NCBI GenBank assembly: GCA_002490425.1
Contig: DKTZ01000011.1
Coordinates: forward strand, 6,517-70,516
From: Ruminococcaceae bacterium UBA7217
GTDB taxonomy: Bacteria; Bacillota; Clostridia; Oscillospirales; Acutalibacteraceae
Direction of reading: 5' to 3'
Length of the DNA: 64,000 nucleotides
Shown in pieces: positions 15,362 through 24,219 of this stretch. A model generated the notes under the pieces. It was given only the letters and a program-made list of their open reading frames with translations. It ran no database searches and was not told the origin of the DNA. Numbering within the stretch: the first letter of the stretch is position 1; each line of letters starts with the position of its first letter. The translations under genes and the position numbers were made by a program.

Positions 15362-17042
15362 TTTGTTCTGCTTCCTCTTCGAGTGTGTGATATGCCACCT
15401 TGCCGACGAGCGTTTTGGGGAGCTCGTCACGGAATTCAATTTCTTTGGGCCATTCATAGCGGTCAAGATAAGGCTTGCAGAAATCTTTAATTTTCTGCTT
15501 TTCCTCGTCTGTTTTCTTAACGCCGTCGTTCAATACAATATATGCTCTGATTTTTTGCATCTTATAAGGGTCTTTAACACCTATGACACAGCAGTAGTTG
15601 ACGTCGGGGCACTTGTCAATAACATCCTCAATTCTTGACGGGTAAACATTATATCCGCTTGTGACTATCATACGCTTAATTCTCTGCTTAAAGTAAACGA
15701 AGCCCTCTTCATCCATATAACCCATATCGCCCGTAAACAGCCATGTTGTGCCGTTTTCGTCTTGTCGCAAAGCCTCGGCAGTTTCTTCCTCGTTGTCAAG
15801 GTAACAACTCATAAGTGTAGGGCCTGTTAAAATTATTTCGCCGTCCTCGCTTAGTTTCCTTTCGTTAAACGTACCGGGCTCAACGATTTTGTACTGCATA
15901 TCCCTAAGCGGTAAGCCTATACTGCCCACCTTTGACTTGTCAACGGGCGTTACACAGCTTGCGGTGACACATTCCGTAAGACCGTAGCCCTCACGGATTT
16001 GAATATCGGCGTTGTGGTCTTTAAGAAATTTATCCGCACGCTTTTTAAGCTCGGGACTTAATGCATCGCCGCCGCTGAATACTCCCACAAGGAAGGATAA
16101 ATCCTTACCGTTAAAGCGGTCGGTTTCAAAAAGAGCCTGATAAAGCGTGGGAACGCCTGCAATGAAATTAGGCTTTTTCTTTATAACGGTTTTGGCGTAA
16201 GAGTCAATGGTGAACTGTGGAACAAGAATACATCTCGCACCGTTAATAAGAATTGTGTGAATACCAATGCCCAGACCGAATCCGTGGAAAATGGGCATAA
16301 CGGATAAAAATTTGCATTTATCGTTAAGATTTACTCCGCAAATCTCAGCAATTTGCATTCCGAGAGCGTTAAAGTTTTTATCCGAAAGGCAGATTCCCTT
16401 TTGTTTGCCGCTCGTTCCCCCGCTGTAAAGAATGACTGCGGTTTCGCCCTCTTTGTAGGTGACGGGGGGAAGAACTTCATTTGCGCCGCATTTTAATAAA
16501 TCAGTCCAGAGAATGTCACATCCTCTGTCAGGAAACTTCATATTCTTGCTGTTTTTGGCAAAACGGTAAATAACATTCAGCGGAACGGGCAATTCGTCCT
16601 GAATCCTTGCGACGATAATTCTTGCCTTGCTTTCAGATGCGTCAACGGCGCATTTCACCTTTTCGTAGAACATATCCATAGTAAGAATCATTTTGCTTTT
16701 TGAAAAATCAAGGTAAAAGGTTATGTTTTTTTCAGCGGAAAGAGGGTGCACCATATTAGCAATTGCACCTATTCTGTTGAGCGCATAAAGGCAAATGACA
16801 CCCTGAGGGGTATTCGGCATACAAATTGTAACTCTGTCACCCTTTTTAATGCCCTCGTGTAAAAATCCCTTTGCGGCCTTTTCAATTAAATTTACAAATT
16901 TCGTATAATCGGTCAGTTTGCCCTGAAAGTCATAGGCAATGGCATTCGGATAAGTGTTTTTTGCTTTTTCAACCGCACCGAACATAGTTGTTTCGGGGTA
17001 CGGGTGAATCTGCGGCGTTCTGTCGAGTTCTGGCTGTTTCAT
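15354..17042 (-). CDS. Long-chain fatty acid-CoA ligase (AMP-binding)
   Basis: A 562-residue adenylate-forming enzyme. Phosphate-binding motif YSGGTSGKQKG, adenine motif EGYGLTE, and the GDMGYMDEEGFVYFKQRIKRM hinge block are intact. It activates a carboxylic acid as acyl-adenylate and then CoA thioester. Position first in a two-gene unit with a PlsC-like acyltransferase suggests fatty-acid incorporation into lipid. The start ATG 17042 follows GAGGAGTAAAT. Acyl chain preference is not evident. Confidence 0.88.
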   Translation of the reverse strand: MKQPELDRTPQIHPYPETTMFGAVEKAKNTYPNAIAYDFQGKLTDYTKFVNLIEKAAKGFLHEGIKKGDRVTICMPNTPQGVICLYALNRIGAIANMVHPLSAEKNITFYLDFSKSKMILTMDMFYEKVKCAVDASESKARIIVARIQDELPVPLNVIYRFAKNSKNMKFPDRGCDILWTDLLKCGANEVLPPVTYKEGETAVILYSGGTSGKQKGICLSDKNFNALGMQIAEICGVNLNDKCKFLSVMPIFHGFGLGIGIHTILINGARCILVPQFTIDSYAKTVIKKKPNFIAGVPTLYQALFETDRFNGKDLSFLVGVFSGGDALSPELKKRADKFLKDHNADIQIREGYGLTECVTASCVTPVDKSKVGSIGLPLRDMQYKIVEPGTFNERKLSEDGEIILTGPTLMSCYLDNEEETAEALRQDENGTTWLFTGDMGYMDEEGFVYFKQRIKRMIVTSGYNVYPSRIEDVIDKCPDVNYCCVIGVKDPYKMQKIRAYIVLNDGVKKTDEEKQKIKDFCKPYLDRYEWPKEIEFRDELPKTLVGKVAYHTLEEEAEQNG

Positions 17043-17180
17043 ATTTACTCCTCAATCACAAATAAATCTTAATTAGTATTTGTATTTTTATGAAAAAATA
17101 TTTTATTTCCATATTTTGCTGTATTTTAATACCCAAAAATAAACTGAAAATAAACTGAAAAAATTTTTTGCATACAGTAA

Positions 17181-17325
17181 CAGAGTAGGGAGGGGTGTGG
17201 GTGTCCGGTGGAAACCTCTGCGAAGCAGAAACAACGACCGAGCCGGCACTCGCAACTTCGCCCCTAAGTGAGGGAGCGGAAAAGCGGCGAGAGCAAGCCC
17301 TCGCCCTACAGTGTAATCGAACAAT
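17181..17325. repeat. Repeat-filled gap (family C copy 2 and short palindromes)
   Basis: The 342-base gap 17043-17384 holds no gene. It contains GGGTGTCCGGTGG...ACCTCTGCGAAG (matching 13832-13890), then short GC-rich segments ending GCCCTCGCCCTACA, and near 17130 an AT-rich stretch with repeated AAACTGAAAA that may contain the ligase promoter on the minus strand. Confidence 0.5.
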
Positions 17326-17336
17326 AGAATACAAAA

Positions 17337-17362
17337 ACGGACAGGCGTGTAAACCTGTCCGT
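17337..17362 (-). terminator. Terminator of the two-component operon
   Basis: ACGGACAGG (17337-17345) pairs with CCTGTCCGT (17354-17362); on the minus strand the stem is followed by TTTTTGT. It is also a member of the interspersed GTAGGGACAG-type palindromes, suggesting these elements can double as terminators. Confidence 0.7.
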
Positions 17363-17384
17363 ACTGTTTATTAAATTTGTTCTT

Positions 17385-18452
17385 TCACACTCCTATCGGC
17401 AAAATCAGTTTAAAGCAAGTTGTTCCGTTAAGGCTTTTGACTTTAATTTCGCCGTGGTGAAGATTTACGACGTGCTTGACTATTGCAAGCCCTATTCCGT
17501 TGCCCTCGCCCGCGTGGGATTCGTCCCCTTGGTAAAACTTGTTAAATATAAAAGGCATTTTCTCTTCGGGAATGGGATTCCCCGTATTGATAACGGAAAC
17601 GGTGATAATCTGCCCTTGTTTTCGTAAATCAATTTCGATTTTGCCATTTTCGGGTGTGAATTTCACGGCATTGTCAACAAGATTTATCCAGACCTGTTTG
17701 AGCATTTCCTCGTTTGCATTTACGTTGTATTCGTCAAAATCAAGGATAAGCTCAACATTTTTCTTTTCCCATTTGTTTTGAAGGAGCAAAACGGAATTTC
17801 TTATCTGTTCGGAAAGGTTAAAGGTGTTTATATCGGTAAGAATTATCTGATTTTCAATTTTCGTAAGGCTTAACACATTGGTCGCCATATGCGAAAGTCG
17901 CAGCGATTCCTCTTCAATAATATCAATATATTCCTTTTGCTCTTCAGGTGTAAGATCACCGTGCTTTAAAAGCTTTGCGAAGCCTGCGATTGATACAATC
18001 GGCGTTTTAAATTCGTGGGAAAAGTTGTTTACAAAATCAGACCTGAGCATTTCAGTCTTTTGAAGCTCCGACGCCATTGAATTAAAGCTTTTTTCAAAAT
18101 CCCTTGCGATTTTTGTCTTACCGAAAACGGATTTGAATTTAAGCCGTACCGCATAATTTCCCGATGCAAGCGAATCCATTGCACTGAACACAATATTGAA
18201 CGGAGAAATAGAAAATGCGCCTGTCGAAAAAGACGTAATAAATCCGAGAAACAGGCTGATTAGCGCCGCAGTTAAAATGTTTTTCTTAATACTCGGAATA
18301 TTATCGCCCAGCTCCAATGCTCCCGTATGTATAAGCAATGCAACTACGCCGAATATTATGCCGAGAGCAACTATAATTATTGCAAAAACAAACCCTGAAA
18401 AGAATAGGGTAAGTTTAAGCCTTGTTATCAGTTCTTTTCTCTTGTTTTTCAT
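17385..18452 (-). CDS. Sensor histidine kinase
   Basis: A 355-residue membrane kinase. Two transmembrane helices (about 13-41 and 59-80) enclose a very short external loop, so it probably senses a membrane or intramembrane signal. A HAMP-like linker (80-133) leads to the dimerisation helix with phospho-acceptor His146 in FSHEFKTPI, then the ATP-binding domain with N box NLVDNAVKFT and glycine box GEGNGIGLAI. ATG overlaps the stop of the response regulator gene by four bases. No target gene is evident next to it. Confidence 0.93.
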   Translation of the reverse strand: MKNKRKELITRLKLTLFFSGFVFAIIIVALGIIFGVVALLIHTGALELGDNIPSIKKNILTAALISLFLGFITSFSTGAFSISPFNIVFSAMDSLASGNYAVRLKFKSVFGKTKIARDFEKSFNSMASELQKTEMLRSDFVNNFSHEFKTPIVSIAGFAKLLKHGDLTPEEQKEYIDIIEEESLRLSHMATNVLSLTKIENQIILTDINTFNLSEQIRNSVLLLQNKWEKKNVELILDFDEYNVNANEEMLKQVWINLVDNAVKFTPENGKIEIDLRKQGQIITVSVINTGNPIPEEKMPFIFNKFYQGDESHAGEGNGIGLAIVKHVVNLHHGEIKVKSLNGTTCFKLILPIGV

Positions 18453-19123
18453 ATTTTCTTCACTGCCTTGTACCCGAGTCCTCTGACGGATTGAATTTCA
18501 AATTCTTCCCAACCCTCAAAACGCTTGCGGAGTCTTCCGATATGTACCGTCACGGTTTCCCAGCCCGTGTCGCTGTCACTGCCCCAAATTTCGTCCATAA
18601 GCTGTATGCGTGTAAAGATTTTATTCGGGAATGACAAAAGCTTGTAAAGAAGCATAAATTCCTTTTGCGGCAGCTCCTGAGTTTCGCCGTGACCCGTGAC
18701 CGTAAGAGAGTCATAGTCAATTAGCACACTCCCAATTTCAATTTTTCGGTCGCTTGCAATTTTGGCTCTGCGCAAAAGCGCCCGTATTCTCAAAAGCATC
18801 TCTTCCTCGTCAATCGGCTTTGTCATATAATCGTCCGTGCCCGACTCAAAGCCGATGTATTTATCCTGCGGAAGATGCTTAGCTGAAACCATTAAAATGG
18901 GCAAATCGCTGTTGCCCTGCCTTACGGTTTTTGCAAATTCGTACCCGTCCATATTGGGCATCATAACGTCAAGAACAGCCAAATCAATATGCTCTTTGTC
19001 AAGAACTTCGAGCGCCTCAACACCGTCGTTTGCAGTGAAAACCGAATATCCTTCGGATTTTAATACGGTGCTGATAAGAAGTCTTGTGTTTTTATCGTCA
19101 TCAGCAACGAGAATATTGAACAA
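18449..19123 (-). CDS. OmpR/PhoB-family response regulator
   Basis: A 224-residue DNA-binding regulator. The receiver domain has the acidic pair Asp8/Asp9, phosphorylation site Asp52 in LDVMMPNMDG and a conserved lysine in MTKPIDEEEM. The C-terminal winged helix ends RIGHT-type with TVTVHIGRLRKRFE-like wording and SVRGLGYKAVKK. It is first in the operon with the histidine kinase. Confidence 0.94.
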   Translation of the reverse strand: MFNILVADDDKNTRLLISTVLKSEGYSVFTANDGVEALEVLDKEHIDLAVLDVMMPNMDGYEFAKTVRQGNSDLPILMVSAKHLPQDKYIGFESGTDDYMTKPIDEEEMLLRIRALLRRAKIASDRKIEIGSVLIDYDSLTVTGHGETQELPQKEFMLLYKLLSFPNKIFTRIQLMDEIWGSDSDTGWETVTVHIGRLRKRFEGWEEFEIQSVRGLGYKAVKKI

Positions 19124-19149
19124 AACAGTCGCTCCTTTCTGCTATTAAA

Positions 19150-19370
19150 AGTAGGGACAGGTTTTAACGCCTGCCCCGTACGCTTTGTTTAATTAAAGAG
19201 TAGGGCGGGGGCTTGCTCCCGCCGTTTCATTTTGTAGGGACAGCTGTTATTACCCTGCAAGGGGAAATGTCTGCAAATCAGACAAAAGGGTTTTGGCAAA
19301 CACCGTAACCTCGGCTGTCCGAAAATATTCAACTGCATAACGGAACGCCGAGGTCGTCGTTCCCTACCAA
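19150..19370. repeat. Gap filled with short palindromes
   Basis: Bases 19124-19395 have no gene. They carry GGACAGG...CCTGCCC, GGCGGGGGCTTGCTCCCGCC (19204-19223), a long-range pair GGACAGC/GCTGTCC (about 19239 and 19313) and GGAACG/CGTTCC near 19342, all with flanking GTAG or CTAC. Confidence 0.5.
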
Positions 19371-19395
19371 TTTGCAATATAGTTTAAATCTTGAA

Positions 19396-20823
19396 TTATA
19401 TAATCTTTTCAAGTCCTTCGGCGGAATATTCTTCGCCGTTGCGTTTCTTTTGAAGCTCTTTATTTAAGAGTGTGAATTTTTCTCTTGTAATCGGGTACAT
19501 TACTGCACCGATAACAGACAGCACAAGAAATGCGGCGGGAATAAGCGTTACGTTATTTTCAATTCCGTTAACTGTCTTGGTGCTTTGTGCGGCAAGCTCT
19601 GCATTATATCCTGTAATTTTCAGAATAAGAGAAACAGTCCAAACGCCTACTGCCGCACCGAATTTCTGGAAGAACTGAGGAAGTGCGGTTATAACGCTTT
19701 CACGGCGTGTGCCGTAGGCAAATTCGTCAACCTCAACAAGGTCATAAGCCATTGAATAGAATACTGTCCAGAAATTCGCCATACCCATAGCCATACAAAA
19801 TGTAACAGCCAAAACAACACCTATTGAGCGAACGCCTATTATTCTGCAAATTATAAGTCCTGCACACATAAGGCTCATAAATAAAATACTCGAAAATCTT
19901 CTGTCCTTTGTTTCAGCAATTTTTGTAACAAGCGGAATAAACGCCGCCATAACAACAACCAATTCAATAATAACAACGGTCATCCATGTTTCGGGGTCTT
20001 TGTTTACAAGGTGTTTTATCATATATTCAAATGACGACTGAATCATTGACGATGCCATAAGGAAGAATACAATAAACATTGCAAACCATTTAAACGGCTT
20101 GATTTTCAGAACCTCAAAAAATTCGCTGAAAATTACTTTTATACTCTTTCTCTCATTTGCTGACGGTGTGGCTTCCGCCTTTTGGAGTGTAACGCCCTTA
20201 AGAGATTTAACGGTAATGCATGCGAACAGAACAGACATAACCGACATTATGACTGCTGTGACGGTCCAGCCGAAGGAGTCACCCATCTTTTTGCCCGAGA
20301 AAACAAGTCCTGCAAAAAGTGACGGCAAAACGGCCGGCAGTGCATTGCCGAGAAATATTGCGGCGGTGTTAATAAGCGAGCTTGTACTGCGTATTTCGGT
20401 ACGCTCGTCATAATCCTGCGTAATTTCAGCAACAACGGCATAATAGGGGATAGTGTAAACGGTGTAAGCGAGCCAGAAAAGCATTGTAACTGCCGTGTAG
20501 TAAATAAACTGAACTACTGACGGCTGTGCGCCGATGTTAACGAATGCGGCAATGAACATAAGTCCAAGCGGAAATGCGGCTTTAGCCATATATTTCCGTT
20601 TATCAGAACCGTTTCTGTCTGCAAACGAGCCGATAATAGGGTCCGTTACCGCATCCCAAATAATTGAAATGAAGCTGACAGTACCTGCAAGAATTGGGTC
20701 CATTTTAATAACGTCTGTCAAGAATACAAGGTAATATGTGTAAAACATATTGTAAAGCAACGACTCCGTAACAATTCCGGAGCAGTAACCGAGTTTTTTG
20801 CGTTTTGTGAATGAACTTTGCAT
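19396..20823 (-). CDS. GPH (MelB-type) sugar:cation symporter
   Basis: A 475-residue twelve-helix transporter. The block IIWDAVTDPIIGSFADR is the conserved cation-site region of the glycoside-pentoside-hexuronide family, which imports oligosaccharides with Na+ or H+. AAAGGAGGC precedes ATG 20823. It is monocistronic, with its own promoter, so the sugar is not indicated; the GPH transporter at 48752-50212 is a more distant paralogue. Confidence 0.87.
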   Translation of the reverse strand: MQSSFTKRKKLGYCSGIVTESLLYNMFYTYYLVFLTDVIKMDPILAGTVSFISIIWDAVTDPIIGSFADRNGSDKRKYMAKAAFPLGLMFIAAFVNIGAQPSVVQFIYYTAVTMLFWLAYTVYTIPYYAVVAEITQDYDERTEIRSTSSLINTAAIFLGNALPAVLPSLFAGLVFSGKKMGDSFGWTVTAVIMSVMSVLFACITVKSLKGVTLQKAEATPSANERKSIKVIFSEFFEVLKIKPFKWFAMFIVFFLMASSMIQSSFEYMIKHLVNKDPETWMTVVIIELVVVMAAFIPLVTKIAETKDRRFSSILFMSLMCAGLIICRIIGVRSIGVVLAVTFCMAMGMANFWTVFYSMAYDLVEVDEFAYGTRRESVITALPQFFQKFGAAVGVWTVSLILKITGYNAELAAQSTKTVNGIENNVTLIPAAFLVLSVIGAVMYPITREKFTLLNKELQKKRNGEEYSAEGLEKII

Positions 20824-20842
20824 AAAAAAGCCTCCTTTAAAA

Positions 20843-20871
20843 AGTATAACACAGCTTTGGCCGATAGTAAA
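20843..20871 (-). promoter_or_regulatory. Promoter of the GPH symporter
   Basis: On the minus strand TTTACT (20866-20871), 17-base spacer and TATACT (20843-20848), just ahead of the ribosome binding site. Confidence 0.55.
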
Positions 20872-20939
20872 TAAAATGTTTTAATTTATATCTTACAAAA
20901 TAAACAAAATTTTTTCTTTGTTTTATACATAATCCCATA

Positions 20940-20968
20940 TTGCTATGCACCACAATATGTGGTATATT
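20940..20968 (+). promoter_or_regulatory. nrdG promoter with NrdR-like half palindrome
   Basis: TTGCTA (20940-20945), 17 bases, TATATT (20963-20968). The spacer contains CCACAATATGTGG, similar to a NrdR box, and the words ATATGTGGTATA resemble ATGTGTGGTATA at the nrdD promoter, so both may be repressed by NrdR. Confidence 0.45.
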
Positions 20969-21024
20969 TATATGCAGTCGCGCAATTCATTCGGAATATC
21001 TTGTTTTTGAAAGGGGAGAGAAAA

Positions 21025-21717
21025 GTGCAGATTCACGGCTTTCAAAAGATGACACTGCTTGATTTCCCGGGGCGTGTCGCCTGCACGGTGTTTACGGGCG
21101 GGTGCAATTTGCGCTGTCCGTTTTGCCACAACGCACTGCTTGTAACAAAGCTTACCGATACGGATATTATTCCCACGGAAAGCGTTTTTTCATACCTTGA
21201 AAAGCGAAAGGGCGTTTTGGACGGCGTTGCGATTACGGGCGGCGAGCCGCTTTTACAGCCTGACATTGCGTCGTTTATACGAAAAATTAAAAGTATGGGC
21301 TATGCCGTAAAGTTTGACACAAACGGCGCTTACCCCTCGAAGCTTCGTGATTTGGTGGAAGAGGGCATTGTGGACTATATTGCAATGGATGTAAAAAACT
21401 GCAAGGAAAAATACGGCAAAACAGTCGGAATCCCGAATTTTGATGTTTCCAAAATTGATGAAAGCGTTAAATTTTTAATGTCGGGCAAGGTGGATTTTGA
21501 GTTCAGAACGACGGTAGTAAAAGAATTTCACACTGTTGAGGATATTGAAAAATTAAGTGAGTGGATAAAAGGCACACCTAAATATTATCTACAGAATTTC
21601 ACGGATTCAGGTAATTTAATCGGCGAAAATTTACACGAGTGCGGCAGGGAAACGCTTGAAAAAATGAAAGAAACTGCAAGTAAAAATGTCATTTTGTGCG
21701 AAACACGAGGCGTGTAG
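21025..21717 (+). CDS. nrdG: Anaerobic ribonucleotide reductase activating protein (radical SAM)
   Basis: Generates the glycyl radical of NrdD using S-adenosylmethionine. The 230-residue protein starts MQIHGFQKMTLLDFPGRV and has the CxxxCxxC cluster motif CNLRCPFC followed by ITGGEPLL, of the NrdG/PflA type. GTG 21025 is chosen because AGGGGAGAG lies just upstream and residues before it are not family-like. It sits 119 bases before nrdD with a separate promoter between them. Confidence 0.88.
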   Translation: MQIHGFQKMTLLDFPGRVACTVFTGGCNLRCPFCHNALLVTKLTDTDIIPTESVFSYLEKRKGVLDGVAITGGEPLLQPDIASFIRKIKSMGYAVKFDTNGAYPSKLRDLVEEGIVDYIAMDVKNCKEKYGKTVGIPNFDVSKIDESVKFLMSGKVDFEFRTTVVKEFHTVEDIEKLSEWIKGTPKYYLQNFTDSGNLIGENLHECGRETLEKMKETASKNVILCETRGV

Positions 21718-21733
21718 TTGATTTTTTGCAAAA

Positions 21734-21788
21734 GCACAATATATTGTGCCCAAGGCTATTGACTTTACCATAAAATGTGTGGTATACT
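21734..21788 (+). promoter_or_regulatory. NrdR box and promoter of nrdD
   Basis: GCACAATATATTGTGC (21734-21749) is a perfect 16-base palindrome of the NrdR-box kind. It is followed by TTGACT (21759-21764), 18 bases and TATACT (21783-21788). A weaker NrdR-like sequence around 21765-21780 begins 31 bases after the first box, the usual tandem spacing for NrdR, and overlaps the core promoter. No nrdR gene is in this window. Confidence 0.65.
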
Positions 21789-21836
21789 TTTCAGCGTTGA
21801 CGAAAATAACTTGAAAAATCTAAAAGGAGAGTAAAA

Positions 21837-24203
21837 ATGTATACGGTTGTTAAACGTGACGGCAAGGTTGTTGAATTTAACCTTGAAAAAATTAAAGACG
21901 CTATTGTTTTGGCGTTTGAGGCTTGTGAAACTCAGTACCACCCTGACACTATTGACTTTTTGGTGCTCAAGGTAACGTCTGACTTTGAATCAAAAATTAA
22001 GGACGGAAGAATTTCTGTTGAGAATATTCAGGACAGCGTTGAAACAGTGCTTATTAAGGCAGGCTATGACGATGTTGCTAAGGCTTATATCCTTTACCGT
22101 AAGCAGAGAGAGAAGCTCCGTAACATCAGCAAAACAACACTTGACTACAAAACAATTGTTGACAACTATCTTCAAATAAACGACTGGCGTGTTAAGGAAA
22201 ATTCAACCGTTACATATTCAGTAGGCGGACTTATTCTTTCAAACTCGGGCGCAATTACAGCTAACTATTGGCTTTCTGAGGTTTACGATGAAGAAATCGG
22301 CAATGCACACAGAAATGCTGACATTCACATTCACGACCTTTCAATGCTTACAGGCTACTGCGCAGGCTGGTCTTTAAAGCAGTTAATTCAAGAGGGCCTC
22401 GGCGGTGTTCCCGGAAAGATTACATCTTCTCCTGCTTCTCACCTTTCAACACTCTGCAACCAGATGGTTAACTTCCTCGGCATTATGCAGAACGAGTGGG
22501 CGGGCGCACAGGCTTTCTCTTCGTTTGATACATATTTAGCTCCCTTCGTTAAGGTTGACAACCTTTCCTACAAAGAGGTTAAGCAGTGCATACAGTCCTT
22601 CATTTACGGTGTAAATACACCTTCACGCTGGGGCACACAGTCACCGTTCACCAACATTACTCTTGACTGGACGGTGCCGAATGACCTTGCAGAGCTTAAC
22701 GCTATTGTCGGCGGCAAGGAAATGGATTTCAAATACAAAGACTGCAAAAAAGAAATGGATATGGTCAACAAGGCGTTCATTGAAATTATGATTGAGGGTG
22801 ACGCTAACGGCAGAGGCTTCCAATACCCCATTCCGACTTATTCTATTACACGTGATTTTGACTGGTCCGAAACCGAGAATAATAAGCTCCTTTTTGAGAT
22901 GACCGCAAAATACGGCACTCCCTATTTCTCAAACTACATCAATTCCGATATGGAGCCTTCGGATGTCCGTTCAATGTGCTGTAGACTTCGCCTTGACCTT
23001 CGTGAGCTTCGTAAAAAATCAGGCGGCTTCTTCGGCTCAGGCGAATCAACGGGTTCGGTCGGTGTTGTTACAATCAATATGCCCAGAATTGCTTACCTTG
23101 CGGCTGATAAAGAAGATTTCTTCAAGCGTCTTGACAAGCTTATGGACATTGCTGCCCGTTCGCTTAAGATTAAGCGTACGGTAATCACAAAGCTCCTTGA
23201 CAACGGTCTTTACCCGTACACAAAGCGTTATCTCGGCACATTCAATAACCATTTCTCAACAATTGGTCTTGTTGGTATGAATGAGGCAGGTCTTAACGCT
23301 AAATGGCTTAAAAAAGATATGACAAGCAAGGAAACACAGGATTTCACTGTTGAGGTTCTTAATCATATGCGTGAGCGCCTTTCCGATTATCAGGAAGAAT
23401 ACGGTGACCTTTACAACCTTGAGGCAACTCCTGCTGAGTCCACATCATTCCGTCTTGCAAAGCACGATAAGAAATATTACCCCGACATCATTACTGCAAA
23501 TGAGAACGGAACGGCTTATTATACCAACTCTTCGCATCTTCCCGTTGGCTTTACCGAGGACATCTTCTCGGCTCTCGACATTCAGGATGAGCTTCAGACA
23601 CTTTACACATCAGGTACTGTATTCCACGCATTCCTCGGCGAAAAGCTTCCCGATTGGCAAGCGGCGGCAAATCTTGTCCGCAAGATAGCAGAGAATTACA
23701 AGCTTCCGTACTACACAATGTCACCTACATATTCCGTATGTAAAAACCACGGCTACCTTGCAGGCGAGCAGTTTATTTGCCCTGAGTGCGGTGAAAAGAC
23801 AGAGGTTTACAGCCGTATTACAGGTTATTACCGTCCCGTTCAGAACTGGAATGACGGTAAGGCGCAGGAATACAAAGACCGTAAGGTTTACGATATTTCA
23901 CATTCACATCTCACTCATACAGGTGTTCTTGAAAAGACAGACGAAAACACAGAGTGCGGCTGTGACACTGCGGCACAGGACGCAACTTACCTTTTCGCAA
24001 CCACAACCTGCCCCAACTGCAAAATAGTTTCTGCTATTCTTGACAAAGCAGGTATTGGCTACGACAAGATTTATGCTGATGAACAGCCCGAGCTTGCAAC
24101 TCAGTTCGGCATTAAGAAAGCGCCCACACTCGTAGTTGTTAAAAACGGCGAGGCAGAGAAGATTTACGGCGTTTCCGATATTAAAAAATACTATAAGCTT
24201 TAA
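21837..24203 (+). CDS. nrdD: Class III anaerobic ribonucleoside-triphosphate reductase with fused C-terminal redoxin domain
   Basis: Makes deoxyribonucleotides without oxygen. Residues 1-93 form an ATP cone (VVKRDGKVVEFNLEKI). The catalytic barrel has the MCCRLRLD cysteine region; a zinc site uses Cys635, His638, Cys648 and Cys651; the glycyl radical is Gly663 in RITGYYRPVQNWN. The protein then continues with a 30-residue linker containing CGCD and a 74-residue glutaredoxin/NrdH-like domain (715-788) with active site CPNC (725-728) and cis-proline KKAPTLVV. Fusion plus the adjacent thioredoxin reductase suggests disulfide-based rather than formate-based reduction of the active site. Confidence 0.95.
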   Translation: MYTVVKRDGKVVEFNLEKIKDAIVLAFEACETQYHPDTIDFLVLKVTSDFESKIKDGRISVENIQDSVETVLIKAGYDDVAKAYILYRKQREKLRNISKTTLDYKTIVDNYLQINDWRVKENSTVTYSVGGLILSNSGAITANYWLSEVYDEEIGNAHRNADIHIHDLSMLTGYCAGWSLKQLIQEGLGGVPGKITSSPASHLSTLCNQMVNFLGIMQNEWAGAQAFSSFDTYLAPFVKVDNLSYKEVKQCIQSFIYGVNTPSRWGTQSPFTNITLDWTVPNDLAELNAIVGGKEMDFKYKDCKKEMDMVNKAFIEIMIEGDANGRGFQYPIPTYSITRDFDWSETENNKLLFEMTAKYGTPYFSNYINSDMEPSDVRSMCCRLRLDLRELRKKSGGFFGSGESTGSVGVVTINMPRIAYLAADKEDFFKRLDKLMDIAARSLKIKRTVITKLLDNGLYPYTKRYLGTFNNHFSTIGLVGMNEAGLNAKWLKKDMTSKETQDFTVEVLNHMRERLSDYQEEYGDLYNLEATPAESTSFRLAKHDKKYYPDIITANENGTAYYTNSSHLPVGFTEDIFSALDIQDELQTLYTSGTVFHAFLGEKLPDWQAAANLVRKIAENYKLPYYTMSPTYSVCKNHGYLAGEQFICPECGEKTEVYSRITGYYRPVQNWNDGKAQEYKDRKVYDISHSHLTHTGVLEKTDENTECGCDTAAQDATYLFATTTCPNCKIVSAILDKAGIGYDKIYADEQPELATQFGIKKAPTLVVVKNGEAEKIYGVSDIKKYYKL

Positions 24204-24219
24204 TAAGGTACAGTAATTT

